Source: DATAXV01 sp036272915
GTDB lineage: Bacteria; Chloroflexota; Dormibacteria; Dormibacterales; Dormibacteraceae
Direction: 5' to 3'
NCBI GenBank assembly: GCA_036272915.1
Contig: DATAXV010000146.1
Location: 1 to 38,785 of the forward strand
Length of the DNA: 38,785 nt
Position 1 is the first letter of the stretch. Each line of letters starts with the position of its first letter. Shown piece by piece: positions 30,758 through 38,304 of the stretch. Both the position numbers and the translations under genes were made by a program. The notes beneath the pieces were generated by a model, which saw only the letters and a list, made by a program, of their open reading frames with translations, was not told the origin of the DNA and did not search any database.

Positions 30758-31221
30758 GACGGCATCTCCGCCATCCGCCGCATCATCTCCTCGGGGGTGA
30801 CGTCCTCGACGTGGGACGCGATCGTCCAGCCGTGTCCGAACGGGTCGATGATGAACCCGTCGCGCTCACCGTAGAACTGGTCCTGCGGGGCTCTCACCTG
30901 TGTTGCGCCGAGCTCGACCGCCCTCGCCACCGTGGCATCGACGTCCTCGACGTACACATAGAGGAAGAAGGGGGATCCGTCCAGACCTCCCGGTGCCGGC
31001 GCCTTGGTACTCGTGTAGGAGGAGGGGTCCTCGACGATCAGTATCGAGTCGCCGAGCACGATCTCCGCGTGCGCGACGGTGCCGTCGGGGCCGGGGATCC
31101 GGGCGCGCTCCGTGGTGCCGAACACCTCGCCGTAGAACTCGATCGCCTTCGCGGCGCCGTCGACGACCAGGGCCGGCGTGACCCGACGGTAACTGTCGGA
31201 GATCGGATTCGGCTTCGTCAT
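30754..31221 (-). CDS. VOC-superfamily (PhnB/glyoxalase-like) protein
   Basis: A 155-residue protein of the vicinal oxygen chelate fold. The paired beta-alpha-beta halves are SDSYRRVTPALVVDGAAKAIEFYGEVFG and SPFFLYVYVEDVDATVARAVELGA. The C-terminal strand is DGFIIDPFGHGWTIA. Metal-ligand positions are partly visible. The text AHAEIVLGDSILIVEDP is typical of the PhnB-like group without proven activity. GGAG lies eight bases before ATG 31221. First gene of the four-gene operon that ends with the ECF42 sigma factor. Confidence 0.88.
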   Translation of the reverse strand: MTKPNPISDSYRRVTPALVVDGAAKAIEFYGEVFGTTERARIPGPDGTVAHAEIVLGDSILIVEDPSSYTSTKAPAPGGLDGSPFFLYVYVEDVDATVARAVELGATQVRAPQDQFYGERDGFIIDPFGHGWTIASHVEDVTPEEMMRRMAEMPS

Positions 31222-31526
31222 CGTCTCAACTCCTCTGTGTCTGCCTGACCAGGGCTTGGTTGCCCTCTATGGAGCTAGACGATCGGGAACCACCCGGATA
31301 CGACATCGCCGCGATCCGTCGGTCATGGCCCGATCGGAGGATGGCCGTGTCGATGACAAGAGGGAAGCCCGGGAAGGAGGGCACCATCGGGGCGCATCAG
31401 CGGCACCGCGACCTTGTTTACCGGGTCTTAGACTGCCCTTAACACAGCGCCGTCTACCGTGGGAGGCGTTGAGCGCTACCCGCGCACACCGTTCCCCCCG
31501 TCTCGACTCGACTTCGAGCATGCGCT
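31222..31526. other. 305-base divergent control region between the ECF operon and phoU
   Basis: Apart from the Pho-type repeats at 31416-31460, the region holds the ribosome site of the VOC gene and about 150 bases (31256-31410) in which I see no gene, hairpin or repeat that I can support. Small open frames there lack codon bias and family resemblance. Confidence 0.5.
31416..31460 (+). promoter_or_regulatory. Pho-type promoter of phoU-phoB: three 11-bp repeats and -10 box
   Basis: GTTTACC (31416), CTTAGAC (31427) and CTTAACA (31438) follow at exactly 11 bases, as in the direct-repeat boxes bound by PhoB/PhoP dimers. TACCGT (31455-31460) begins exactly 17 bases after the start of the last unit. 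The repeats take the place of a -35 box, as expected for an activator. Transcription would start near 31467 and leave about 60 bases of leader. Confidence 0.7.
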
Positions 31527-32216
31527 GTGGTGAATCAAGTTAATTCAACCGTGACCCTTCCGTCCCCCATCTTCGCCCGAGAACTCCGGGAACTCCGAGA
31601 AGCCGTACTTCGTATGGCCGGCCAGGTGGAGTCCCAGATTGAGATCGCCCTAGCCGCCCTGCGGGCCCTCGATGACGTCGGCGCCAACGAGGTCTACCGG
31701 GACGAGCAGGCGATCAACGAGGCATGCCGCCAGATCCGCGAGCGCTGCTACGAGGTGATCGGCGGGCAGCATCCATCCGGCCCCGAACTCCGCTCCCTCA
31801 TGGCCGTGGTCCACATCGCCATCGAGCTGGAGCGGATGGGCGACTACGCCGTCCGTCTGGCCAAGCGAGCGTGCGTGCTGAAGGAGCTGCCCCGGCGGCC
31901 GATGCGCGCCGAGCTCGGGCTGATGGGCGAGCTCGCCAGCCGCCAGGTGCGGGACATCCTCGACGCCCTGATCGACCAGGACACGCAGCGGGCGGTCGAG
32001 GTGGCGCGCCGAGACGAAGCCATCGACCAGCTCTACCGCCGGGTCTTCGACGACCTGATCGAGGAGCTGGCGGCGGACCAGGATCCCGACTGGGCGCTCC
32101 GTGCCGTGACCCTGACTCAGGCGGCGCACGACGTGGAGCGCATCAGCGATCGGGTGACCAACCTGGCCGAGGACATCGTCTTCCTGGAGACGGGCCGGAT
32201 CGTGGAGCTGAAATGA
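31527..32216 (+). CDS. phoU: Phosphate signalling protein PhoU
   Basis: A 229-residue all-helical protein with two copies of the PhoU three-helix bundle. The first is FARELRELREAVLRMAGQVESQIEIALAAL...ELERMGDYAVRLAKRA, and the second LMGELASRQVRDILDALIDQD...HDVERISDRVTNLAEDI. The paired E-R-M/I-G/S-D metal-cluster motifs (ELERMGDYAVR and DVERISDRVTN) are both intact. PhoU links the Pst transporter to the PhoR kinase and keeps it off when phosphate is ample. GTG 31527 is the longest start; GTG 31551 is an alternative, and neither has a ribosome site. The stop overlaps the regulator gene by four bases (ATGA). Confidence 0.95.
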   Translation: MVNQVNSTVTLPSPIFARELRELREAVLRMAGQVESQIEIALAALRALDDVGANEVYRDEQAINEACRQIRERCYEVIGGQHPSGPELRSLMAVVHIAIELERMGDYAVRLAKRACVLKELPRRPMRAELGLMGELASRQVRDILDALIDQDTQRAVEVARRDEAIDQLYRRVFDDLIEELAADQDPDWALRAVTLTQAAHDVERISDRVTNLAEDIVFLETGRIVELK

Positions 32217-32953
32217 GGGAGGAGATGAGCCGGATTCTCATGATCGAGGACGACGAGGGCATCTCTGACCTCGTCCGATACAACCTGGAGGCCGTCGGCT
32301 ACACGGTGCAGGTCGCCAGGGAGGGCAACTCGGGCCTCCGGATGGCCCGGACCGGCGCCCCCGACCTGGTCCTGCTGGACCTGATGCTTCCGGGGATGGA
32401 CGGGGTCGAGGTCTGCCGCCAGCTCCGGCGCGGCGGCTCGGTGCCCGTGATCATGCTCACCGCGCGCGACTCCGAGGTCGATCGCGTCCTCGGCCTCGAG
32501 CTCGGCGCCGACGACTACGTGACCAAGCCGTTCTCGATGCGCGAGCTGCTGGCCCGGATCACGGCCGTGCTCCGACGCTCTCGGGAGGGCAAGTCGGCGC
32601 CGCCGACACTGCCCGAGCGCGAGACGATCGCCGAATTCGTCATCGACCGGGCGGCGCGCCGGGTGCTGATCGACGGGGCGGAGGTGCGGGTCACGCTCCG
32701 CGAGTTCGACCTCCTATCCTTCCTGATCGGGCACCGCGGCCGGGTCCACACGCGGGACGCGTTGATCCAGAACGTGTGGGGTCCTGACTTCGGCGGCGAC
32801 CAGAAGACGGTGGACGTCCACATCCGCTGGCTTCGCGAAAAGTTCGCCGACCGATCGCCGTTCCAGATCGTGACCGTGCGGGGCGTCGGCTACCGCCTGG
32901 ATCTGGCCGGCGAGGCCGTTCCCGGGAGTGCATCCCAGAGCTCTGCCTCTTAA
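32213..32953 (+). CDS. phoB: OmpR/PhoB-family response regulator
   Basis: A 246-residue regulator. The receiver domain (residues 6-120) has the acidic pair Asp13/Asp14, the phospho-acceptor Asp56 in VLLDLMLPGMDG, the Thr in MLTARD and the Lys in DDYVTKPFS. The winged-helix output domain (about 140-230) reads LTLREFDLLSFLIGHRGRV...QKTVDVHIRWLREKF...VRGVGYRL, the PhoB type. It would bind the 11-bp repeats described here. The ATG overlaps the phoU stop. The PhoU-regulator order without the kinase is unusual; the best candidate kinase lies at 27465. The stop codon TAA at 32951-32953 is itself part of the first Pho repeat of the next promoter. Confidence 0.92.
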   Translation: MREEMSRILMIEDDEGISDLVRYNLEAVGYTVQVAREGNSGLRMARTGAPDLVLLDLMLPGMDGVEVCRQLRRGGSVPVIMLTARDSEVDRVLGLELGADDYVTKPFSMRELLARITAVLRRSREGKSAPPTLPERETIAEFVIDRAARRVLIDGAEVRVTLREFDLLSFLIGHRGRVHTRDALIQNVWGPDFGGDQKTVDVHIRWLREKFADRSPFQIVTVRGVGYRLDLAGEAVPGSASQSSAS

Positions 32954-32993
32954 CCGTCCCCGAACTCCGGCTTAACCCTCTCGAAAGTACGTT
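32949..32993 (+). promoter_or_regulatory. Pho-type promoter of pstB-S-C-A: 11-bp-phased repeats and -10 box
   Basis: CTTAACC stands at 32949 and again at 32971, 22 bases apart, with a weaker unit CCGAACT at 32960, so three units at 11-base phase. TACGTT (32988-32993) begins exactly 17 bases after the start of the last unit, as at phoU and pncB. The first unit includes the stop codon of the regulator gene. The ribosome site GGAGGAG of pstB lies about 40 bases downstream. Confidence 0.7.
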
Positions 32994-33048
32994 TAGCCCG
33001 TGCTCGCAGGAGTGGATGGAGCGCTGACGGGGTGGAGGAGTTCCGGCG

Positions 33049-33858
33049 ATGACGACTGAGCCTGCCGACGGCGTCTTGGTACCGCGCGTCGTCGCGGACA
33101 CACCGATGATGAGCGTGGAGCAGCTTCGCGTCGCCGCCGGTCGCACCGAGATCCTGCACGGCGTCGATGCGGCCTTTCCCGAGTCGCGGGCAACCGCGAT
33201 CATCGGCCCGACCGGCTGCGGCAAGACGACGCTGCTGCGCTGTCTCAACCGCATGCACGACGGATCACGCGAGATCAGGGTGCAGGGCCGGGTGACGCTC
33301 GAGGGCGTGGACATCTACAAGGAGTTCCGCGGCGTTCGCGAGCTGCGGCGCCGGGTGGGCATGCTCTTCCAGCGGCCCAACCCCTTCCCCCAGAGCATCA
33401 TCGAGAATTTGAGCGTCGGGCCCCGCCTTCACGGCCTGGTCCGCCGCCGCGATCTCAAGGAGCGGGCGGAACACCACCTGCGCGAGGTGGGCCTGTGGGA
33501 CGCGGTCAAGGACCGGCTGGGCGGATCGCCCTTCTCACTGTCCGGTGGCCAGCAGCAGCTGCTGTGCCTGGCCCGGGCGCTCTCGGTCGAGCCGTCGGTC
33601 ATCCTCCTCGACGAACCCACCTCCTCGCTGGACCCGAAGACCACGGAGCAGATCGAGGAGCTCCTCCGCGACATCAGGAAGCGGATCACCGTGATCATGG
33701 TCTCCCACAACCTCGGCCAGGTCAGGCGGGTCTCCGACTCCGTCCTCTTCCTGCTCGCCGGGGAGCGCGTCGAGTTCGCAGACACGCAGACGTTCTTCGA
33801 AAGTCCCGACGACGAGCGCAGCCGCGCGTACATCGGCGCCGAGGTCGGCGCCGCCTGA
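33049..33858 (+). CDS. pstB: Phosphate ABC transporter ATP-binding protein PstB
   Basis: A 269-residue ATPase for high-affinity phosphate import. Walker A is GPTGCGKTT at residues 53-61, the Q-loop region is GMLFQRPNPFPQSIIENL (the PNPFP text is diagnostic for PstB), the signature FSLSGGQQQLLCLARAL, Walker B VILLDEPTSSLDP and the switch His VSHNLGQ. ATG 33049 has GGAGGAG eight bases upstream. The N-terminal extension of about 20 residues before the ATPase core is not conserved. It is the first gene of the pst operon, unlike the common pstS-first order. Confidence 0.95.
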   Translation: MTTEPADGVLVPRVVADTPMMSVEQLRVAAGRTEILHGVDAAFPESRATAIIGPTGCGKTTLLRCLNRMHDGSREIRVQGRVTLEGVDIYKEFRGVRELRRRVGMLFQRPNPFPQSIIENLSVGPRLHGLVRRRDLKERAEHHLREVGLWDAVKDRLGGSPFSLSGGQQQLLCLARALSVEPSVILLDEPTSSLDPKTTEQIEELLRDIRKRITVIMVSHNLGQVRRVSDSVLFLLAGERVEFADTQTFFESPDDERSRAYIGAEVGAA

Positions 33859-33916
33859 TCCGCCGCCGCTGCGCCCCGCTGCGGTGGTTTCGTCACGTGT
33901 ATGAGGAGGTACAGCA

Positions 33917-35056
33917 TTGAATATCGTCGCGCGCAGGCCCTGGGCCGCGATTGTCGTAGCGGCCGTGGCGGCGATCGCCATGGTGACGGCCTGCGGCTCG
34001 CAGCCCTCGGCCAAAAAGCCGACACCGAAGCCGTCACCCACGATCAACGACCAGGTCGGAAATCCGGCGAGTTCCGTGACCCTGAGCGAGGCCGGCTCCT
34101 CTCTCGTCGAGCCCTACCTCGCCGCCCTCGCCCCGCAGCTCACCTCGGCCTACTCCAACATCACCCTCACCCCGTCGGCCGGGGGCTCCGGTGTCGGCAT
34201 CAGCGATGCCGCCACCAACCTGATCGACCTGGGCGGCTCTGACGCCTACCTGAGCGACAGCGAGATGACTCAGTACCCAGGTCTGATGAACATCCCGATC
34301 GCCATCTCCGCCCAGGAGATCGCCTACAACCTGCCCGGCGTCAGCGACCTGAAGCTGAGCGGCAACATCCTGGCCGAGATCTACCAGGGCAAGATCACCA
34401 AGTGGAACGACCCGGCGATCGCCAAGCTCAACTCGGGCGTGAACCTGCCCAGCGCCACCATCGTCCCGATCCGGCGCGTCGACTCCTCCGGTGACACCTT
34501 CATCTTCAGCTCGTTCCTGAGCGCCACCAACAGCGCCTGGAACAACGGTCCGGCCTTCGGCACCACCGTGACCTGGCCGGCCGTGACCGGTGAGCTGACC
34601 GCCACCGGCAACCCGGGCATGGTCCAGGCCGCTCACGCGACGCCGGACAGCATCGCCTACATCGGCATCAGCGTGAAGTCGTCGATCCAGTCCGCTGGTC
34701 TCGGTATCGCCGAGCTCCAGAACAAGGCCGGCAAGTTCGTCTCGGCGAGCCAGGCGACGATCACCAGCGCGGTGACCAACTCCGCCCAGGACATTCCGTC
34801 CAACCTCGCCCAGTCTCTGATCTACGAGCCGGGCGCGCAGAGCTACCCGATCGTCAACTACGAGTACATGATGGTCCAGAAGCAGCAGAAGGACGCGAAC
34901 ACGGCGCTCGCCATCCGCACCTTCCTGACCTGGGCGGTCGACTCCAGCGGTGGAGCCAACGCGACCAACCTGGCCTCGGTCAACTTCATCGCCCTCCCCT
35001 CCAACGTGCTCCTGAAGATCAAGCCGGCGATCGGCTCGATCACCTCGGGCTCCTAG
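33917..35056 (+). CDS. pstS: Phosphate-binding lipoprotein PstS
   Basis: A 379-residue periplasmic-type binding protein anchored by a lipobox (VTAC, Cys26). After a Lys/Pro linker comes LSEAGSSLVEPYLAALAPQL, then PSAGGSGVGISDAATNLIDLGGSDAYL, EIYQGKITKWNDPAI (the PstS hallmark) and RRVDSSGDTFIFSSFL, which holds the phosphate-binding Ser/Gly/Asp. TTG 33917 is the start, with the near-perfect AGGAGGT six bases upstream. The strong ribosome site and the 58-base gap after pstB suit the high expression that a binding protein needs. Confidence 0.95.
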   Translation: MNIVARRPWAAIVVAAVAAIAMVTACGSQPSAKKPTPKPSPTINDQVGNPASSVTLSEAGSSLVEPYLAALAPQLTSAYSNITLTPSAGGSGVGISDAATNLIDLGGSDAYLSDSEMTQYPGLMNIPIAISAQEIAYNLPGVSDLKLSGNILAEIYQGKITKWNDPAIAKLNSGVNLPSATIVPIRRVDSSGDTFIFSSFLSATNSAWNNGPAFGTTVTWPAVTGELTATGNPGMVQAAHATPDSIAYIGISVKSSIQSAGLGIAELQNKAGKFVSASQATITSAVTNSAQDIPSNLAQSLIYEPGAQSYPIVNYEYMMVQKQQKDANTALAIRTFLTWAVDSSGGANATNLASVNFIALPSNVLLKIKPAIGSITSGS

Positions 35057-35064
35057 GCAGAAAG

Positions 35065-36123
35065 ATGGCAACCAGGACGGCAGCGGCAGCCTCACCGGCA
35101 GGGCGGCGCGTCTCCCGTCGGGACCAGTCGCTGGGTGACATGACCCTGCGGTGGGTCTCGCTGGTGGCGGCTCTGCTGCCGATCCTGTTGCTCTGCGTCA
35201 TCGTCGGCACGATGGTCGCCTCGGCGAAGGCGGCGGTCATCTACGCCGGCCTCCACCTGTTCACCGGGGCGATCTTCACCTTCGGCAACCTCTACGGTGG
35301 ATCGCCCTCGGTGCACAACGGGGTCACCGCCCCGCACAACGCGCAGTACGGGGCGGCGACCCTCCTCGTCGGCACGCTGCTGACCTCGGTCATCGCCCTC
35401 GCAATCGCCCTGCCCGTGGCCGTGGGCGGGGTGCTGATGCTCACCGAGCGCATCCCGCCCCGGCTCCAGAACGGCTTCTCGGTCTTCCTCGAGCTGCTGG
35501 CCGGCATCCCCAGCGTCGTCTACGGCATCTGGGGCGTGCTCATCCTCGGGCCCTTCTTCGCGCTCCACTTCTTTCCAGCGCTGGCCAATTCCCTGGGACG
35601 GATCCCCTTCCTGACCTGGTTCCGGCCGCCGGTGGGCGCCGGCGAGGGCCTCCTGACCGCCGGGCTGGTCCTCTCGGTGATGGTCATTCCGATCATCGCC
35701 GCCACCACCCGCGACCTCCTCCGGTCCGTGCCGGTGCTGCACAAGGAGGGTGCCCTGGCCCTGGGCATGACCCCCTTCGAGGTCGTGCGGGTGGTGACGC
35801 TGCCCTTCGTCCGCAACGGCATCCTGGCCGCCGCGCTGCTGGGCTGGGCCCGCGCGCTGGGCGAGACCATGGCCGTCCTGCTGATCTCGGGCAACGCCCT
35901 CAACCAGTTCCCCCAGAGCATCTACTCGCCGGTGGGGACGATCGCGGCGACCATCGCGGCGACGCTTGACGGCGCCCTCACCGACGGCACCGGGATGGCC
36001 GTCAGCGCCCTCGGCGCCCTCGCCCTGGTCCTGCTCCTGGTCACCCTGCTCACCAACTGGGCCGGTCGAATGATCGTCCGCCGCAGCTCGGGGGCCGCGC
36101 TCCCGGTCGGGAGGGGCTTCTAG
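35065..36123 (+). CDS. pstC: Phosphate ABC transporter permease PstC
   Basis: A 352-residue permease with about six membrane segments, starting near residue 34 (LVAALLPILLLCVIVGTMVA). The PstC-type text includes LPVAVGGVLMLTE, LLAGIPSVVYGIWG, the EAA loop LHKEGALALGMTPFEVVRVVTLP and GWARALGETMAVLLISGN. A large exposed loop (FGNLYGGSPSVHNG) lies between the first two segments. Starts 8 bases after pstS and is directly followed by pstA. Confidence 0.93.
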   Translation: MATRTAAAASPAGRRVSRRDQSLGDMTLRWVSLVAALLPILLLCVIVGTMVASAKAAVIYAGLHLFTGAIFTFGNLYGGSPSVHNGVTAPHNAQYGAATLLVGTLLTSVIALAIALPVAVGGVLMLTERIPPRLQNGFSVFLELLAGIPSVVYGIWGVLILGPFFALHFFPALANSLGRIPFLTWFRPPVGAGEGLLTAGLVLSVMVIPIIAATTRDLLRSVPVLHKEGALALGMTPFEVVRVVTLPFVRNGILAAALLGWARALGETMAVLLISGNALNQFPQSIYSPVGTIAATIAATLDGALTDGTGMAVSALGALALVLLLVTLLTNWAGRMIVRRSSGAALPVGRGF

Positions 36124-36996
36124 ATGGCGATGCCCGCGCTCACCGCCCGCCGCTCGGTGGCCCGTTCCGTGCAGAACCTGGCCTTCTGGGGCCTCTGCGC
36201 CCTCGCCCTGGCCATCATCATGGTTCCCTCGATCTGGATCATCGTCGGCCTGATCAAGAGCTCGCTGCCGCTGCTCAACATCAACCTGATCACGCAGACG
36301 ACGACCAACTACGGTCTGCAGAACGCGATCCTGGGCACGCTGCTCCTCAGCTTCGGCGTGCTGGTCGTGGCCGGTCCGATCGGCATCGGCGCCGGGATCT
36401 TCCTGGCCGAGTTCGCGCCCCCTCGCACCTCGTCGATCGTGCGCTTCTTCTCCGAGGTGCTGGCCGGCGTGCCCTCGATCGTCATCGGCTACACCGGCTA
36501 CGTGCTGCTCGCCGTCCGGCTCCACTGGGGCTTCTCCCTGCTCTCGGCGATCCTGGCCCTGACCGCGCTGGTCACGCCCTACATCGCCAAGACCACCGAG
36601 GTGTCCCTCCGCCAGGTGCCGACCGCGCTTCATGAGGGTGCCGTCGCGCTCGGCCTGACGATGACGACGACGCTGCGCAAGGTGCTGCTGCCGCCGGCGC
36701 TGCCGGGCATGGTGACGGGGCTGGTGGTCGCGGTCGCCATCTCCACCGGTGAGACCGCGCCTCTCCTGTACACCGCCAACTTCAACACCGCCGACCCGAC
36801 CCTGCAGCTGACCAACCATCCGGTCGGATACCTGACCTACGTCATCTACGAATACATCCAGCTGCCCGGCGACAAGGCTCACGCCCTGGCCAACGCGGCG
36901 GCCGCGGTGACGCTGATCTTCCTGATCATCCTCATCGCCGTGGGCCGGTTCTTCGCCTACCAGTCCGCGAAGCGCACCAACCGCATGAACATCTGA
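36124..36996 (+). CDS. pstA: Phosphate ABC transporter permease PstA
   Basis: A 290-residue permease that pairs with PstC. It has GIGAGIFLAEFAPP, VLAGVPSIVIGYTGY and the EAA loop ALHEGAVALGLTMTTTLRKVLLP, then ISTGETAPLLYTANF. The start ATG stands immediately after the pstC stop (TAGATG). The final segment is VTLIFLIILIAVGRFFAY, followed by a basic tail. It ends the pst operon; no phoU follows, because phoU is first in its own unit here. Confidence 0.93.
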   Translation: MAMPALTARRSVARSVQNLAFWGLCALALAIIMVPSIWIIVGLIKSSLPLLNINLITQTTTNYGLQNAILGTLLLSFGVLVVAGPIGIGAGIFLAEFAPPRTSSIVRFFSEVLAGVPSIVIGYTGYVLLAVRLHWGFSLLSAILALTALVTPYIAKTTEVSLRQVPTALHEGAVALGLTMTTTLRKVLLPPALPGMVTGLVVAVAISTGETAPLLYTANFNTADPTLQLTNHPVGYLTYVIYEYIQLPGDKAHALANAAAAVTLIFLIILIAVGRFFAYQSAKRTNRMNI

Positions 36997-37043
36997 TCCG
37001 GGCGCCGCCCCTCGCCCGGCCTGCGGAATGGCAGGATCGGGGG

Positions 37044-37742
37044 ATGGCCAAGACCTGGATGATCGACGAGCTCGCCCACGCCGGCCCGGAGCATCTCGAC
37101 CAGAGCTTCATCGCTGGCTACGACCGGAAGCAGGGACACCCCGACCCGGCCGGGGACATCGAGGCGCTTCGCGAGCGGGGCGCCGGCGAACGAAGCACCG
37201 TGATCGACATCGGCGCCGGCACCGGACAGTTCTCGCTGGCCGCCGCCCGCGCCTTCGGGCGGGTGGTGGCGGTGGACGTCTCCCGGCCGATGCTGGACCT
37301 CCTCGGGAGCCGGGCCGCGGAGGCAGGGCTGACCAACCTGGAGTGCGCACAAGCGGGATTCCTCTCCTACCGCCACCAGGGCGAGCCGGCCGACGCCGTC
37401 TTCACCCGCAACGCCCTGCACCACCTCCCCGACTTCTGGAAGGGCATCGCGCTGAACCGGATCCGGGCGATGCTGCGGCCGGGCGGCGTGCTCAGGCTCC
37501 GCGACCTCGTCTTCGACCTCTCCCCGGCCGACGCCGAGCCGAGGATCGACCACTGGGTCGAGAACGCGAGCCCGGATGCCGAGGCCGGCTACACCGGCGA
37601 GGACTACGCCGAGCACGTCCGCACCGAGTTCAGCACCTACCGCTGGCTGCTGGAGCCGCTGCTGACCGCCAGCGGCTTCGAGATCGCCGGCGCCGACTTC
37701 CAGGGCGCGATGTTCGGCGCCTACACCTGTGTGAGGACGTAG
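37044..37742 (+). CDS. Class I SAM-dependent methyltransferase
   Basis: A 232-residue methyltransferase. Motif I is TVIDIGAGTGQFSLAAARAFG near residue 55, followed by VVAVDVSRPMLDLL, the acceptor-side text DAVFTRNALHHLPDFWKGIAL and LRPGGVLRLRDLVFDL. The layout suits small-molecule or ubiquinone-type methyltransferases. CAGGAT stands six bases before ATG 37044, a weak version of the leaderless-type box. It follows the pst operon after 47 bases. The acceptor is unknown. Confidence 0.88.
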   Translation: MAKTWMIDELAHAGPEHLDQSFIAGYDRKQGHPDPAGDIEALRERGAGERSTVIDIGAGTGQFSLAAARAFGRVVAVDVSRPMLDLLGSRAAEAGLTNLECAQAGFLSYRHQGEPADAVFTRNALHHLPDFWKGIALNRIRAMLRPGGVLRLRDLVFDLSPADAEPRIDHWVENASPDAEAGYTGEDYAEHVRTEFSTYRWLLEPLLTASGFEIAGADFQGAMFGAYTCVRT

Positions 37743-37773
37743 CCGAGACCGCCGTCCTCCGGCGCCTTCGGAC

Positions 37774-37787
37774 GTACCATTTGGTAC
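37774..37787 (+). promoter_or_regulatory. Inverted repeat GTACCA-TT-TGGTAC at the SRPBCC gene start, with TACCAT -10
   Basis: A perfect 6+6 inverted repeat with a two-base spacer abuts an ATG at 37788. TACCAT (37775-37780) inside it is a TANNNT box seven bases before that ATG. A repressor bound here would cover the -10 and the transcript start. Confidence 0.45.
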
Positions 37788-37820
37788 ATGGAGTCCACGA
37801 TCGCCGCGAGGAGGACCACG

Positions 37821-38279
37821 ATGGCGAGGATCACATTCGCGACGGAGGCCTGGACGCCGGCCAGCCCGTCCACGGTCTACGACCTGCTGAAGGATGGGGC
37901 GACCTGGCCCCAGTGGTCGCCGATCGGCTCCTTCCGCCTCGAGCGCGAGGGCGGCGAGGGGGGTGAGAGCGCCGGCGCGATCAGGGTGTTCTCGACCGGC
38001 ACCGTGCGCAGCCGGGAGGAGCTGATCGAGCTCCGGCCGGGCCGCGGGCTGAGCTACGTGGCCCTCTCCGGGCTGCCCGTCCGCGACCATCGCGCCGATG
38101 TCGTTGTCACCCCCGAGCGGGGCGGCTCGGCGCTGGCCTGGCACGAGGCCTTCCGGCCCGTCATCCCGGGCACCGGCTGGCTGCTGCGGCCGCTCCTCAG
38201 GAGGTTCGTCCAGCGGTGCGCGGACGGGCCGGCGCAGGGCGCCGCCGATCGGGAGGGGAGTGCTGATATTGCAAACTAG
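37821..38279 (+). CDS. SRPBCC-family protein
   Basis: A 152-residue helix-grip protein: ARITFATEAWTPASPSTVYDLLKDGATWPQWSPIG forms the first strand and helices, followed by IRVFSTGTVRSREELIELRPGRGLSYVALSG and ALAWHEAFRPVIPGTGWLLRPLLRRFVQRC, the C-terminal helix. The ligand is unknown. ATG 37821 is preferred because GAGGAGGACCACG lies directly upstream. ATG 37788 in the same frame would add 11 residues (MESTIAARRTT) and stands seven bases after TACCAT, so a leaderless start is also possible. Distinct from the SRPBCC protein at 3631. Confidence 0.75.
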   Translation: MARITFATEAWTPASPSTVYDLLKDGATWPQWSPIGSFRLEREGGEGGESAGAIRVFSTGTVRSREELIELRPGRGLSYVALSGLPVRDHRADVVVTPERGGSALAWHEAFRPVIPGTGWLLRPLLRRFVQRCADGPAQGAADREGSADIAN

Positions 38280-38297
38280 CTAGCTATCGGATATACT
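38269..38297 (+). promoter_or_regulatory. Promoter TTGCAA-N17-TATACT with internal CTAG-rich palindrome
   Basis: TTGCAA (38269-38274) and TATACT (38292-38297) are 17 bases apart, and TATACT ends seven bases before ATG 38305. The spacer contains the 10-bp palindrome TAGCTAGCTA (about 38277-38286). The -35 overlaps the end of the preceding SRPBCC gene. This is the clearest complete promoter of the leaderless type in the window. The palindrome may be an autoregulatory site for the DNA-binding product. Confidence 0.6.
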
Positions 38298-38304
38298 CGG
38301 GGAT

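Noticed and set aside
31256..31543. Small open frames in the divergent region before phoU
   Set aside because: They have no ribosome site or family resemblance and run across the Pho repeats and the phoU start.
32992..32998. TTTAGCC as a fourth Pho unit at pstB
   Set aside because: It lies 21, not 22, bases after the previous strong unit and overlaps the -10 box, so it breaks the phase seen at the other sites.
35092..36882. A 596-codon minus-strand frame across the pst permeases
   Set aside because: Its low-complexity Asp/Gly/Gln/His/Arg text is typical of an antisense shadow; PstC and PstA on the other strand are certain.
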